A DNA stretch of 34,454 nt from Dorea sp. GTDB lineage: Bacteria > Bacillota > Clostridia > Lachnospirales > Lachnospiraceae. Position 1 is the first letter of the stretch. The number at the start of each line of letters is the position of its first letter. The stretch lies in contig JALEKG010000034.1 in the NCBI GenBank assembly GCA_022769185.1, positions 1 through 34,454 on the forward strand. Reading direction: 5' to 3'. Shown one piece after another: positions 6,991 through 14,845 of this stretch. Position numbers and translations under genes: made by a program. The notes under the pieces were generated by a model. That model did not search any database. It was given only the letters and a program-made list of their open reading frames with translations, and was not told the DNA's origin.

Positions 6991-9333
6991 ATGACACTGA
7001 AAGATTTACCAATTGGTAAGAGCGCGACTCTTTTGACTGTCGGAGGCGAGGGCGCTTTAAGACAACATTTTCTTGATATGGGTCTGATTCCGGGAGCAGA
7101 TGTGACGATGGTAAAGTATGCACCTATGGGAGATCCGGTAGAACTCAGAGTACATAGTTATGAGCTGACGCTTCGCCTGGCAGATGCTGAAAAGATTGAG
7201 ATTGGGAATGTCCGTGAGGCAGTAGAGAATCCAGACAGTATGGCGAAAAAGGCAATTCCGCATCCGGGGCTTGGAGAAGGCGGAAAGTATCATATCAAAG
7301 CAGATGAGAATCCGCTCCCAGATGGGACGACAATGACATTTGCGCTTGCCGGAAACCAGAACTGTGGGAAGACAACATTATTTAATCAGCTGACCGGGTC
7401 AAATCAGCATGTTGGGAATTTCCCTGGTGTAACTGTGGACCGCAAGGATGGTATGATCAAGGGGCATGCGGATACGCTGGTGACAGATCTTCCGGGAATC
7501 TATTCCATGTCTCCGTATTCCAGTGAAGAGATTGTTACCCGTAATTTTGTGTTGAATGAACATCCGAAGGGAATCATTAATATTGTTGATGCGACAAATA
7601 TAGAGAGGAATCTGTATCTTACCATGCAGCTGATGGAATTGGATGTGCCGATGGTACTTGCGCTGAATATGATGGATGAGGTATGGGAAAATGGCGGTTC
7701 TATCCTGGTGAATGAGATGGAGGAAGAACTGGGGATCCCGGTGGTGCCAATCTCAGCAGCTAAAAATCAGGGGATTGATGAATTGATACAGCATGCACTC
7801 CATGTAGCGAAATACCAGGAACGTCCGAGCAGACAGGATTTTTGTGATGCAGACGATCATGGCGGTGCAGTACATAGATGCCTTCATGGGATCATGCATC
7901 TCATTGAAGACCATGCAAAAGAAGCAGACATTCCTGTAAGGTTTGCTGCATGTAAGCTGGCAGAAGGAGATCAGCTGATTCTGGATCAGCTTCACCTGGA
8001 TGAAAATGAGAAAGAGCTTCTGGAGCATATTGTAAAACAGATGGAGATGGAACGTGGTCTTGACCGTTCTGCTGCAATTGCAGATATGCGTTTTACTTTT
8101 ATTGAAAAGGTATGTAAGGAAACGGTTGTCAAACCGAAAGAGAGTAAGGAACACTTAAGAAGCATCAAAATGGATAAGATCCTTACGGGAAAATATACAG
8201 CAATTCCGTGCTTTGTCGGAATTATGGCGGCCGTGTTCTGGCTGACATTTAACGTGATCGGAGCCTTTCTGTCCGATATTCTGGATCTGGGAGTTACAGG
8301 TCTTACAGAAATCGTAGATCAGGCACTTAAGGCATGGAATGTAAATGAAGGTTTGCATTCATTGATTATTGACGGTATTTTTAACGGCGTGGGAAGCGTC
8401 TTAAGCTTTCTTCCGATTATTGTCACACTGTTTTTCTTCTTGTCTATTCTGGAAGATAGCGGGTATATGGCAAGAGTTGCATTTGTTATGGATAAACTGT
8501 TACGTAAGATTGGATTGTCCGGACGGAGTATCGTACCGATGCTCGTTGGATTTGGATGTACCGTTCCGGGCGTTATGGCAAGCCGTACGCTTCCGTCAGA
8601 GCGTGACCGTAAGATGACGATCCTTTTGACGCCATTTATGAGCTGTTCGGCAAAACTTCCAATCTATGCTTTTTTTACGGCAGCATTTTTCCCAGATCGT
8701 GGGGCAATCGTGATGGTTGCATTATATTTCGGAGGTATTCTTGCAGGAATCCTCATGGCAATACTGATGCGTGGAACAATGTTTAAAGGGGAGGCAGTTC
8801 CATTTGTGATGGAGCTTCCGAATTACCGTATGCCGGGAGCAAAGAACGTAGGACAGCTTTTGTGGGAGAAGGCAAAGGATTTCCTGCAGAGAGCGTTCAC
8901 GGTAATCTTTATTGCGACAATCGTAATCTGGTTTTTACAGACCTTTGATCTTCATATGAATGTAGTAACCGATTCGCAGAACAGTATTCTGGCAATGGTC
9001 GCGGGTGTAATTGCACCGGTATTTGGACCTTTGGGATTTGGAGACTGGAGAATCTCTACAGCACTGATCACCGGATTTATGGCAAAAGAGAGTGTGGTTT
9101 CTACACTTTCCGTATTATTTGGAACTACGGCGCAGCTGGTGAGTGTAATCACACCACTGGCAGCAGCAAGCCTTCTGGTGTTCTGTCTCCTATATACCCC
9201 TTGTGTTGCAGCAGTCGCTTCGATTAAGAGAGAATTAGGCGGGAAATGGGCAGCAGGCGTAGTCATCGGACAATGCGTCATCGCATGGCTTGCGGCACTG
9301 CTTGTCAGATGTGTTGGAATGCTATTTATTTAA
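6991..9333 (+). CDS. feoB: FeoA-FeoB fusion, ferrous iron transporter
   Basis: 780 residues. Residues 1-75 form a FeoA (SH3-like) domain. A FeoB GTPase domain follows: G1 GNQNCGKT (121-128), G2 threonine in NFPGVT (148), G3 DLPG (166-169), G4 NMMD (226-229). A helical segment and a polytopic membrane half with the two Gate-type regions complete it. It imports Fe(II) across the plasma membrane using GTP hydrolysis. FeoA is usually a separate small protein; here it is fused at the N terminus. No feoC is present. AAAGGAG at 6975-6981 fixes the start. The gene has its own iron-type promoter/operator and is convergent with the dehydratase-like gene at 9429-10580, whose Fe-S cluster needs iron. Confidence 0.95.
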   Translation: MTLKDLPIGKSATLLTVGGEGALRQHFLDMGLIPGADVTMVKYAPMGDPVELRVHSYELTLRLADAEKIEIGNVREAVENPDSMAKKAIPHPGLGEGGKYHIKADENPLPDGTTMTFALAGNQNCGKTTLFNQLTGSNQHVGNFPGVTVDRKDGMIKGHADTLVTDLPGIYSMSPYSSEEIVTRNFVLNEHPKGIINIVDATNIERNLYLTMQLMELDVPMVLALNMMDEVWENGGSILVNEMEEELGIPVVPISAAKNQGIDELIQHALHVAKYQERPSRQDFCDADDHGGAVHRCLHGIMHLIEDHAKEADIPVRFAACKLAEGDQLILDQLHLDENEKELLEHIVKQMEMERGLDRSAAIADMRFTFIEKVCKETVVKPKESKEHLRSIKMDKILTGKYTAIPCFVGIMAAVFWLTFNVIGAFLSDILDLGVTGLTEIVDQALKAWNVNEGLHSLIIDGIFNGVGSVLSFLPIIVTLFFFLSILEDSGYMARVAFVMDKLLRKIGLSGRSIVPMLVGFGCTVPGVMASRTLPSERDRKMTILLTPFMSCSAKLPIYAFFTAAFFPDRGAIVMVALYFGGILAGILMAILMRGTMFKGEAVPFVMELPNYRMPGAKNVGQLLWEKAKDFLQRAFTVIFIATIVIWFLQTFDLHMNVVTDSQNSILAMVAGVIAPVFGPLGFGDWRISTALITGFMAKESVVSTLSVLFGTTAQLVSVITPLAAASLLVFCLLYTPCVAAVASIKRELGGKWAAGVVIGQCVIAWLAALLVRCVGMLFI

Positions 9334-9344
9334 ATAGAATCTAT

Positions 9345-9413
9345 TAAAAAAGAATCCTCAGGGAAAAGCGGAGGTTAAGCGATTAGCCTCGGAGCGTTTC
9401 CTGGGGATCCTTC
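9345..9413 (-). terminator. Structured terminator with conserved loop, copy 1
   Basis: Read on the minus strand the element forms a long stem ending in six T (9351-9346). It contains an inner hairpin GAGG-(12-base loop CTAATCGCTTAA)-CCTC. It follows the minus-strand dehydratase-like gene. The same loop with two changes and a compensating stem recurs at 14415-14474 after the activator gene. No T-run follows on the plus strand, so it serves mainly the minus gene. Confidence 0.8.
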
Positions 9414-9428
9414 GTGATAAAGATAAAA

Positions 9429-10580
9429 TTAAAGCATTTCAATAAATGCAGCGATTCGGGTGTTCAGCTGTCCGATATCTGCCTGTGAGTAATCGGTCTC
9501 TACATTAATATATGGGAGCCCTTTCTTTTCGTTAACAAATCTGCGGATTGCAAGTGTTTCTACGTTATAGGTATGGCATGCCTGAAGCGTCATTTCTACC
9601 ACTCCGTCAACTTTATATTCGTCGATCAGACGTCCAAGCAGTTCCAGTCTGTTCGGGTTTGGAGTCATTACGGAGCATCCGATGTTCAGGTAACGTCTTG
9701 CAAGTGCATCGTATACATCCGGGTTGTCTTCGTCTACCAGTTTGTCGATGGATTTTGCACCACTGCAGTTTTCGTATGTAACAACAACACCGCCATTATC
9801 TTCTACAGCGCGGATCACTTTTTCGGTCGCGCCTCCGATCGGACATCCGGTGATCAGGATACGAGGCTTCTTTTCCAGCATCTTTCCTTCTGCATATTCG
9901 GCCTTAATCTTGGCAGTCAGTGCATCTACTTCTGCAGGGATGGCACTTCTGTCAAATTTAAATCCGCTTCCGTACAATACTTTAAACAGATCCTGGCCGG
10001 TGATTGGTGCCGGATCGTTCTGCATAACCGAATAAAGTCCTTTTAGAGAACGTCTTACAGAGTTTTCTTCTTTGATGGCTGCGCGGATATCATCTTCTGT
10101 GATCGTAACATTGAATTTTTTCTCCAGATATTCTTTGAAGCGGATGATTTCACTTTTCCATAGCTTTAATGCTTCTTCGCCCTGTGTATTTGGAAGTTCC
10201 ATAATGAATACATCTTTGAATTCGGACATGTATTCATACATTTTTTTCTTTCCATCACAAGTGGTCTCTCCGACAACAACATCTGAAAAATAGAAGAATG
10301 GACATTTGTCCGTTTTGGCAAATCCATAGCTTGATTTGATCAATGGACAAAGGTTTTTAGGAAGATCTTTCTCTGCCTCAGGGATGGTTTCATCGGATGT
10401 AGAACATAAGCCGACAGTGGCAGCGCCCATTGCCATGGCAATTTCTTTTGGAAAATAGGTGCAGTATGCGCCGACAACCGGGATTCCTTTGTCTTTTAAT
10501 GTTTTTACTGCCAGAAATGAATTCTTTCTCTGTTCTGCAAATTCTTCGAACACTTCTGGCAAATCTTTAATTACTTCCAT
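9429..10580 (-). CDS. 2-hydroxyacyl-CoA dehydratase / double-cubane family Fe-S protein, copy 1
   Basis: 383 residues, HgdB/BcrC-like (2-hydroxyglutaryl-CoA dehydratase D-component family). Motifs include NLCPLIK, ETTCDGKKK and a C-terminal ETDYS phrase. It has nine cysteines; eight (C40, C59, C78, C93, C108, C272, C302, C335) are shared with the paralogue at 12069-13343. True dehydratases are heterodimers with a partner subunit gene next door; none is present here. A single-subunit gene plus activator fits the double-cubane cluster protein (DCCP) type, which performs ATP-driven low-potential reductions. That assignment is inference. The start has GGAGG at 10589-10593. It is transcribed away from the aminotransferase gene at 10775 and ends at the copy-1 structured terminator. 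Confidence 0.85.
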   Translation of the reverse strand: MEVIKDLPEVFEEFAEQRKNSFLAVKTLKDKGIPVVGAYCTYFPKEIAMAMGAATVGLCSTSDETIPEAEKDLPKNLCPLIKSSYGFAKTDKCPFFYFSDVVVGETTCDGKKKMYEYMSEFKDVFIMELPNTQGEEALKLWKSEIIRFKEYLEKKFNVTITEDDIRAAIKEENSVRRSLKGLYSVMQNDPAPITGQDLFKVLYGSGFKFDRSAIPAEVDALTAKIKAEYAEGKMLEKKPRILITGCPIGGATEKVIRAVEDNGGVVVTYENCSGAKSIDKLVDEDNPDVYDALARRYLNIGCSVMTPNPNRLELLGRLIDEYKVDGVVEMTLQACHTYNVETLAIRRFVNEKKGLPYINVETDYSQADIGQLNTRIAAFIEML

Positions 10581-10618
10581 GTGTATACCTCCGTATCTTA
10601 TGTCTTTTGCTATAAGAT

Positions 10619-10627
10619 ATCATACCA
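10619..10627 (-). promoter_or_regulatory. Possible extended -10 of the minus-strand dehydratase-like gene
   Basis: On the minus strand TGGTATGAT reads as an extended -10 (hexamer 10624-10619) about 40 bases before the start codon. The -35 position is poor. The only other candidate in the gap, a TATTAT further upstream, has no -35 partner. Confidence 0.4.
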
Positions 10628-10714
10628 TCAGTTCCATTTATTCAGTGATTGGAAATATTTATAATAGAAACTACATATAAACAAAATCTATAAATGGGAA
10701 AAGACCGCGATTGA

Positions 10715-10743
10715 TTCACAGATTCCGGATAATTTGTTACAAT
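10715..10743 (+). promoter_or_regulatory. Promoter of the aminotransferase / double-cubane operon
   Basis: -35 TTCACA (10715-10720) and -10 TACAAT (10738-10743) with a 17-base spacer. Transcription would begin near 10750, 25 bases before the start codon. Confidence 0.65.
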
Positions 10744-10774
10744 AAATCTATCAGTATATTCCGGAGGAATGATT

Positions 10775-11929
10775 ATGAAACAAAAGATCTATTTTGATAA
10801 TGGAAGTACATCCTGGCCAAAAGCGCCCGGTGTGGCGAAAGCGATGTCGGACCTTTTGGAAAATGGTGCATTTAATATTAACCGGGGAAATTATGAAGGC
10901 GCGTATGAAGTAGAAGAAATGGTTCTGGAAACGAGAATGCAGCTTGCCCGCCTTTTTCATGCCCGTGATTCCAGATGTGTGATATTTACACCAGGAATCA
11001 CACATTCGTTGAATTATTTTATAAAAGGATTCTTAAAATCCGGAGACCACGTTCTGGTGACGGGAATGGAGCATAATGCAGTGATGAGACCGCTGCGTCA
11101 GATGGAAGCCTGTGGTGTCTGTTATGATAGGGTGTACACCGCAGAGGACGGAACCATTATGCCGGAAGATGTGGAACAGGCAATTCAGAGGAACACAAGA
11201 GCGGTGATCATGCTTCAGGCTTCCAATGTAAGTGGCACAATTGTGCCGATCCATGAGATCGGGGAGATCTGTAGGAGGCACCATCTGTTTTTTGCCGTGG
11301 ATACTGCTCAGAGTGCGGGAACGATCGAGACAGATATGCAGGATTGCAATATTGATTTTCTGGCTTTTACCGGGCATAAAGGACTGCTTGGCCCGCAGGG
11401 GATAGGGGGCTTTCTGATCTCAGATGAATTAAATGCAGAATTTTCATCCTATATATCTGGAGGAACCGGAAGCCAGTCGGATTCATTGGATATGCCAGAT
11501 TATCTGCCGGATAAATATGAAAGTGGCACCATGAATCTGCCGGGAATCATAGGACTTCATGCTGCACTTTCTTATTTGGAGGAGATGGGAATTGAGACGA
11601 TTCATCGCAAAAAGATGGAACTGACAAAGTATTTCCTGGAACAAATCCGTATTCTTCCGGGAGTGCGCATTGTAGGAAAGCAGGACTGCAGGGACCGGGT
11701 AGCCGTTGTATCACTGGATTTTGTGCAGGAAGATAATGCAGTGGCTGCATTTGAGCTGGAGCAGCGATATGGAATCATGACACGTGTCGGACTTCACTGT
11801 GCACCGATGGCACATAAGGCGTTTCACACGTATCCGCAGGGAACGGTGCGTTTTGCATTCGGATATACAAATACGAAAGAAGAAATAGATCAGTGTGTTG
11901 CTGGAATTCGTGAAATACTTCATATATAG
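10775..11929 (+). CDS. Class V aminotransferase, cysteine-desulfurase-like (EF2568 family)
   Basis: 384 residues, PLP enzyme. The PLP lysine is K202 in the FTGHKGLLG motif. A catalytic-type cysteine, C342, lies in VGLHCAPMAH, where NifS/SufS enzymes carry their persulfide cysteine. The pattern matches TIGR01977, a family repeatedly found near selenium/sulfur-transfer genes including DUF3343. Expected role: mobilising sulfur (or selenium) from cysteine (or selenocysteine). GGAGG at 10763-10767 favours the second of two nearby ATGs (10775 over 10769). It is divergent from one dehydratase-like gene and 139 bases upstream of the other, in the same direction as the DUF3343 and activator genes. This suggests it supplies sulfur for their cluster; that link is inference. 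Confidence 0.88.
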   Translation: MKQKIYFDNGSTSWPKAPGVAKAMSDLLENGAFNINRGNYEGAYEVEEMVLETRMQLARLFHARDSRCVIFTPGITHSLNYFIKGFLKSGDHVLVTGMEHNAVMRPLRQMEACGVCYDRVYTAEDGTIMPEDVEQAIQRNTRAVIMLQASNVSGTIVPIHEIGEICRRHHLFFAVDTAQSAGTIETDMQDCNIDFLAFTGHKGLLGPQGIGGFLISDELNAEFSSYISGGTGSQSDSLDMPDYLPDKYESGTMNLPGIIGLHAALSYLEEMGIETIHRKKMELTKYFLEQIRILPGVRIVGKQDCRDRVAVVSLDFVQEDNAVAAFELEQRYGIMTRVGLHCAPMAHKAFHTYPQGTVRFAFGYTNTKEEIDQCVAGIREILHI

Positions 11930-12068
11930 ACAATATAAATAATATATGGAAATATATAAAAAATAACAATAACCAATCGGTTTGGTATGCATTGCTCCTT
12001 CTATCTAAAAATGTTACGGTATGATTATGAAAAATTTTGTCATTAGAAAAGACAGGAGGAGAAAAATT

Positions 12069-13343
12069 ATGGCTGATTATCGTAAAATGTGGGAAGATCT
12101 TGGGATGAATGTAGAACTGCATGATCAATTGTGTGAAGTACTTCCGCAGGCATTCGGAGATGTCTTCTTATCACAGGAAAATCGCCCGGAATCCATGGAT
12201 TATTATAACATGGTCGTGGCTGATATTCATGGCATCCGTCCGGCAGAGCTGATCGAGCATCAGAAAAAGGGCGGTAAAGTATTTGGGACTTTCTGTGTAT
12301 ACGTACCGGATGAGATCGTATTTGCAGCGGATGCAATCGCCACAGGACTCTGCGGTGGTTCCCAGTTCTGGGTACCAGGAGGAGAAAAAGTGCTGCCGAC
12401 AAACACATGTCCACTGATCAAGGCTTCTGTAGGTGCCAGACTGGACCGCACCTGCCCATTCTTTAGAATCGCAGATATGTATGTTGGGGAAACGACCTGT
12501 GATGGGAAGAAGAAAGCATGGGAGATTCTGGCAGAGGATGTTCCGGTACATGTGATGGACCTTCCGCAGATGAAGCGTGCAAAGGATGTAAGGGCCTGGG
12601 CAGAAGAGATTGAAACCTTTAAAAATGTAGTAGAAGAATTTACTGGAAATGAAGTGACTGCCGAAAAGCTGGCAGCAAGTATAAGACTGATCAACGACAA
12701 GAGAAGAGCGCTGGCACGTTTATATGATCTTCGTAAGAATGAGAATCTTCCAATCAGTGGACGTGATGTGCTTCTGATCTCCCAGATTGCATTCTATGAT
12801 GACCCGGCGAGATTTACACAGATGACCAATAAGCTGTGTGACGAACTGGAACAGCGTGTGAAAGATGGAGTCAGTGTGGTACCGGCAGGAACGAAACGTA
12901 TTATGTTAACCGGAACTCCACTTGCAATTCCAAACTGGAAGTTACATAATATAGTAGAGACAAGCGGCGGCGCGGTTGTATGTGAAGAGATGTGTACTGG
13001 AACCAGATATTTTGAAAACCTGGTGGATGAGACAAAGACAACTCTTCCGGAACAGTATATGGCACTTGCAGAGAGATACATGAATATTAACTGTGCATGT
13101 TTCACTCCGAATACAGCACGTATTGATGATATCTTGCGTCTGGCGAAAGAATATAAAGTGGATGGTATCATTGATGTAAACCTGAAATTCTGTAATCTGT
13201 ACGATACAGAAGGATATTTCGTTGAACGTGCGATGAAGGAAGCCGGCATTCCGGTACTTGGAATTGAGACGGATTACACAGACAGTGATGCACAGCAGCT
13301 TCGTACCAGAGTCAGCGCATTTATTGAAATGCTGAACAACTAG
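12069..13343 (+). CDS. 2-hydroxyacyl-CoA dehydratase / double-cubane family Fe-S protein, copy 2
   Basis: 424 residues, paralogous to the 9429-10580 product with about 40 extra N-terminal residues. Shared motifs are NTCPLIK, RTCPFF, ETTCDGKKK, MCTGTR, a CFTPN phrase and a TDYTDSD end. Cysteines C76, C95, C114, C129 and C144 keep exactly the spacing of the other copy; C309, C342 and C375 also match. Eight shared cysteines exceed what one [4Fe-4S] cluster needs and suit a double-cubane [8Fe-9S] site (six ligands), but this is inference. AGGAGGAG before 12069 sets the start; an ATG at 12021 lacks a ribosome site. DUF3343 and activator genes follow within 10-15 bases, so this copy is the operon partner of the activator. 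Confidence 0.88.
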   Translation: MADYRKMWEDLGMNVELHDQLCEVLPQAFGDVFLSQENRPESMDYYNMVVADIHGIRPAELIEHQKKGGKVFGTFCVYVPDEIVFAADAIATGLCGGSQFWVPGGEKVLPTNTCPLIKASVGARLDRTCPFFRIADMYVGETTCDGKKKAWEILAEDVPVHVMDLPQMKRAKDVRAWAEEIETFKNVVEEFTGNEVTAEKLAASIRLINDKRRALARLYDLRKNENLPISGRDVLLISQIAFYDDPARFTQMTNKLCDELEQRVKDGVSVVPAGTKRIMLTGTPLAIPNWKLHNIVETSGGAVVCEEMCTGTRYFENLVDETKTTLPEQYMALAERYMNINCACFTPNTARIDDILRLAKEYKVDGIIDVNLKFCNLYDTEGYFVERAMKEAGIPVLGIETDYTDSDAQQLRTRVSAFIEMLNN

Positions 13344-13353
13344 GGGTGTGAAC

Positions 13354-13614
13354 ATGTCGCAGACACAGTATTACGTATTATTTCCAAATCATGATAATGG
13401 TATGCGCCTGTATTATGAACTGAAATCACTGGGAATTAAGGCAACGATTGCCCCAACACCCAGATCTGCCAGCAAATGCTGTGGGATTTCCCTGCTGATT
13501 CAAAAGCAGGATATTGATGTAATCAATGCCTGTATTGAAGAACATCAGATTGAGATCTTGAAAATTGCTGCCATCGAGAGGGATATCAATCCCAAGCGGG
13601 ATAAATATTGTTAA
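13354..13614 (+). CDS. DUF3343 putative Se/S carrier-like protein
   Basis: 86 residues. It has the family's adjacent cysteine pair C42-C43 in KCCGISLLI, plus C60 and a C-terminal C86. DUF3343 proteins have been proposed as selenium/sulfur carriers because of their co-occurrence with selenium-metabolism and class V aminotransferase genes. Here the gene sits 10 bases after the double-cubane-like gene and 14 before its activator. A CC pair could accept a persulfide from the desulfurase-like protein at 10775. The ATG at 13354 is chosen over the GTG at 13348 because AGGGGTG lies just before it. Confidence 0.85.
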   Translation: MSQTQYYVLFPNHDNGMRLYYELKSLGIKATIAPTPRSASKCCGISLLIQKQDIDVINACIEEHQIEILKIAAIERDINPKRDKYC

Positions 13615-13628
13615 AAGAGGGAAAGAAA

Positions 13629-14390
13629 ATGAACTATATAGGAATTGACATCGGATCGACCGCATCCAAGGTTGTTGTGAAAGGAGATGCAGACATCCAT
13701 TTTGTTCTGCCAACCGGATGGAGCAGTAAGGAGACTTGTATTACGATCAAAGAACGACTGTTGGAAAGTGGTGTGGATGTTCTGTCGGAGGAAACAAAGG
13801 TTGTTGCCACAGGGTATGGACGTGTAGCTGTAGATTTTGCAGATCATGTGATCACGGAAATTACCTGTCATGCAAGAGGCGGACGGGATATGGCCGGAGA
13901 TAATTGTGCCATCATTGACGTCGGCGGTCAGGATACAAAAGTGATCCTGGTAGAAGGCGGCATGGTACAGGATTTCCTTATGAACGATAAATGCTCTGCC
14001 GGAACCGGGAAGTTTCTGGAAATTATGGCGAATCGTCTTGGAGTGACACTTCAGGAATTGTTTGATATGGCTTCCGCCGGGAAAGTATTGCCGATCAGTT
14101 CTCTGTGTACCGTATTTGCGGAATCGGAGGTTATTAATTATATCGGAGAAGGTCAGAAACGAGAAGACATTGCGGCTGGGGTCGTAGACTCTGTAGCGAA
14201 TAAAGTTGCACAGCTTGCCCAGAAGAAGAACCTGCCCGATAAGGTGATTCTAACCGGTGGGTTGAGTAACAGTACATACTTTACCAGAACCCTGTCTGAG
14301 AAACTGGGACAGATGGTAGAACCAACAGAGTATGGCAGATATGCAGGAGCTCTGGGTGCAGCATTGCTGGCGAAAGAAAAGAATAGATAA
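13629..14390 (+). CDS. ATP-dependent activator of 2-hydroxyacyl-CoA dehydratase / double-cubane protein
   Basis: 253 residues, ASKHA-fold BadF/BadG/HgdC family. It shows the N-terminal phosphate loop GIDIGSTASK, the second nucleotide motif IIDVGGQDTK, and the two cluster cysteines C122 (KCSAGTGKF) and C160 (SSLCTVF), which bridge one [4Fe-4S] cluster between the subunits of a homodimer. Known members use two ATP to push one electron at very low potential into the partner protein. The ribosome site AGAGGGA precedes 13629. It is the last gene of the operon, closed by the copy-2 structured terminator. It may serve both double-cubane-like paralogues, since only one activator is present. Confidence 0.93.
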   Translation: MNYIGIDIGSTASKVVVKGDADIHFVLPTGWSSKETCITIKERLLESGVDVLSEETKVVATGYGRVAVDFADHVITEITCHARGGRDMAGDNCAIIDVGGQDTKVILVEGGMVQDFLMNDKCSAGTGKFLEIMANRLGVTLQELFDMASAGKVLPISSLCTVFAESEVINYIGEGQKREDIAAGVVDSVANKVAQLAQKKNLPDKVILTGGLSNSTYFTRTLSEKLGQMVEPTEYGRYAGALGAALLAKEKNR

Positions 14391-14414
14391 AGTTTTAGTT
14401 CTGTAACATGCAGT

Positions 14415-14474
14415 TTCCCCAAGAAACGCTTCAAGGTTAATCGCTTCACCTTCGCGTTTTCTTGGGGAATTTTT
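14415..14474 (+). terminator. Structured terminator with conserved loop, copy 2
   Basis: TTCCCCAAGAAACGC (14415-14429) pairs with GCGTTTTCTTGGGGAA (14454-14469) with one bulge, followed by T's. Inside is AAGG-(loop TTAATCGCTTCA)-CCTT. Compared with copy 1 at 9345-9413, the inner stem changes GAGG/CCTC to AAGG/CCTT, a compensated pair, while ten of twelve loop bases are kept. Confidence 0.85.
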
Positions 14475-14494
14475 GAAAAACTCTGTAAAATATC

Positions 14495-14552
14495 TTGACA
14501 GTATGCATAGGAATGCTATAATAAAAACAAATATATGAATAAATGTTCATAT
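14495..14552 (+). promoter_or_regulatory. Promoter and ArsR/SmtB-type operator of the Zn/Cd operon
   Basis: Perfect -35 TTGACA (14495-14500) and -10 TATAAT (14517-14522), spacer 16. The start site would fall near 14529, and directly on it lies the inverted repeat ATATGAA-N6-TTCATAT (14533-14552). This is the usual ArsR/SmtB (CzrA, CadC) operator shape. The ArsR-family gene at 16735-17103 is in the same operon, so autoregulation with release by metal is expected. Confidence 0.8.
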
Positions 14553-14608
14553 GATAAAATGATAAGTGTGAACAATCATACAATGAATGATTACGGAGGA
14601 AGGATATC

Positions 14609-14827
14609 ATGAAAAAAACTTACAAAATTGATGTGGACTGTGCAAATTGTGCGAACAAGATGGAGGAGGCTGCCAAGAAGACGGCCGGTGTCAAAGATGC
14701 AACCGTGAATTTTATGGCGCTTAAGATGATCGTGGAATTTGAAGAAGGACAGGATCCGAAGACAGTCATGAAAGAGGTTCTTAAGAACTGTAGAAAAGTA
14801 GAAGATGACTGCGAAATATTCTTGTAG
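14609..14827 (+). CDS. Free-standing HMA metal-binding protein (Zn/Cd type)
   Basis: 72 residues, a single ferredoxin-like heavy-metal-associated domain with C11-x2-C14 in a DCANC context. Asp before the first Cys is typical of the N-terminal domains of Zn/Cd/Pb ATPases; copper chaperones have MxCxxC. The adjacent ATPase lacks such a domain, so this protein looks like its detached N-terminal metal-binding domain, delivering or sensing metal in the cytosol. GGAGGAAGG precedes the start. Promoter and operator lie immediately upstream. Confidence 0.88.
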   Translation: MKKTYKIDVDCANCANKMEEAAKKTAGVKDATVNFMALKMIVEFEEGQDPKTVMKEVLKNCRKVEDDCEIFL

Positions 14828-14845
14828 GATCTGGAGGAGTTTGGC

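Noticed and set aside
9345-9413. The same hairpin as terminator for feoB on the plus strand
   Set aside because: No T-run follows on the plus strand; the T-run is only on the minus strand.
12260-12700. A 146-codon minus-strand frame inside the dehydratase-like gene
   Set aside because: It is antisense to a well-supported gene, has no ribosome site and resembles no family.
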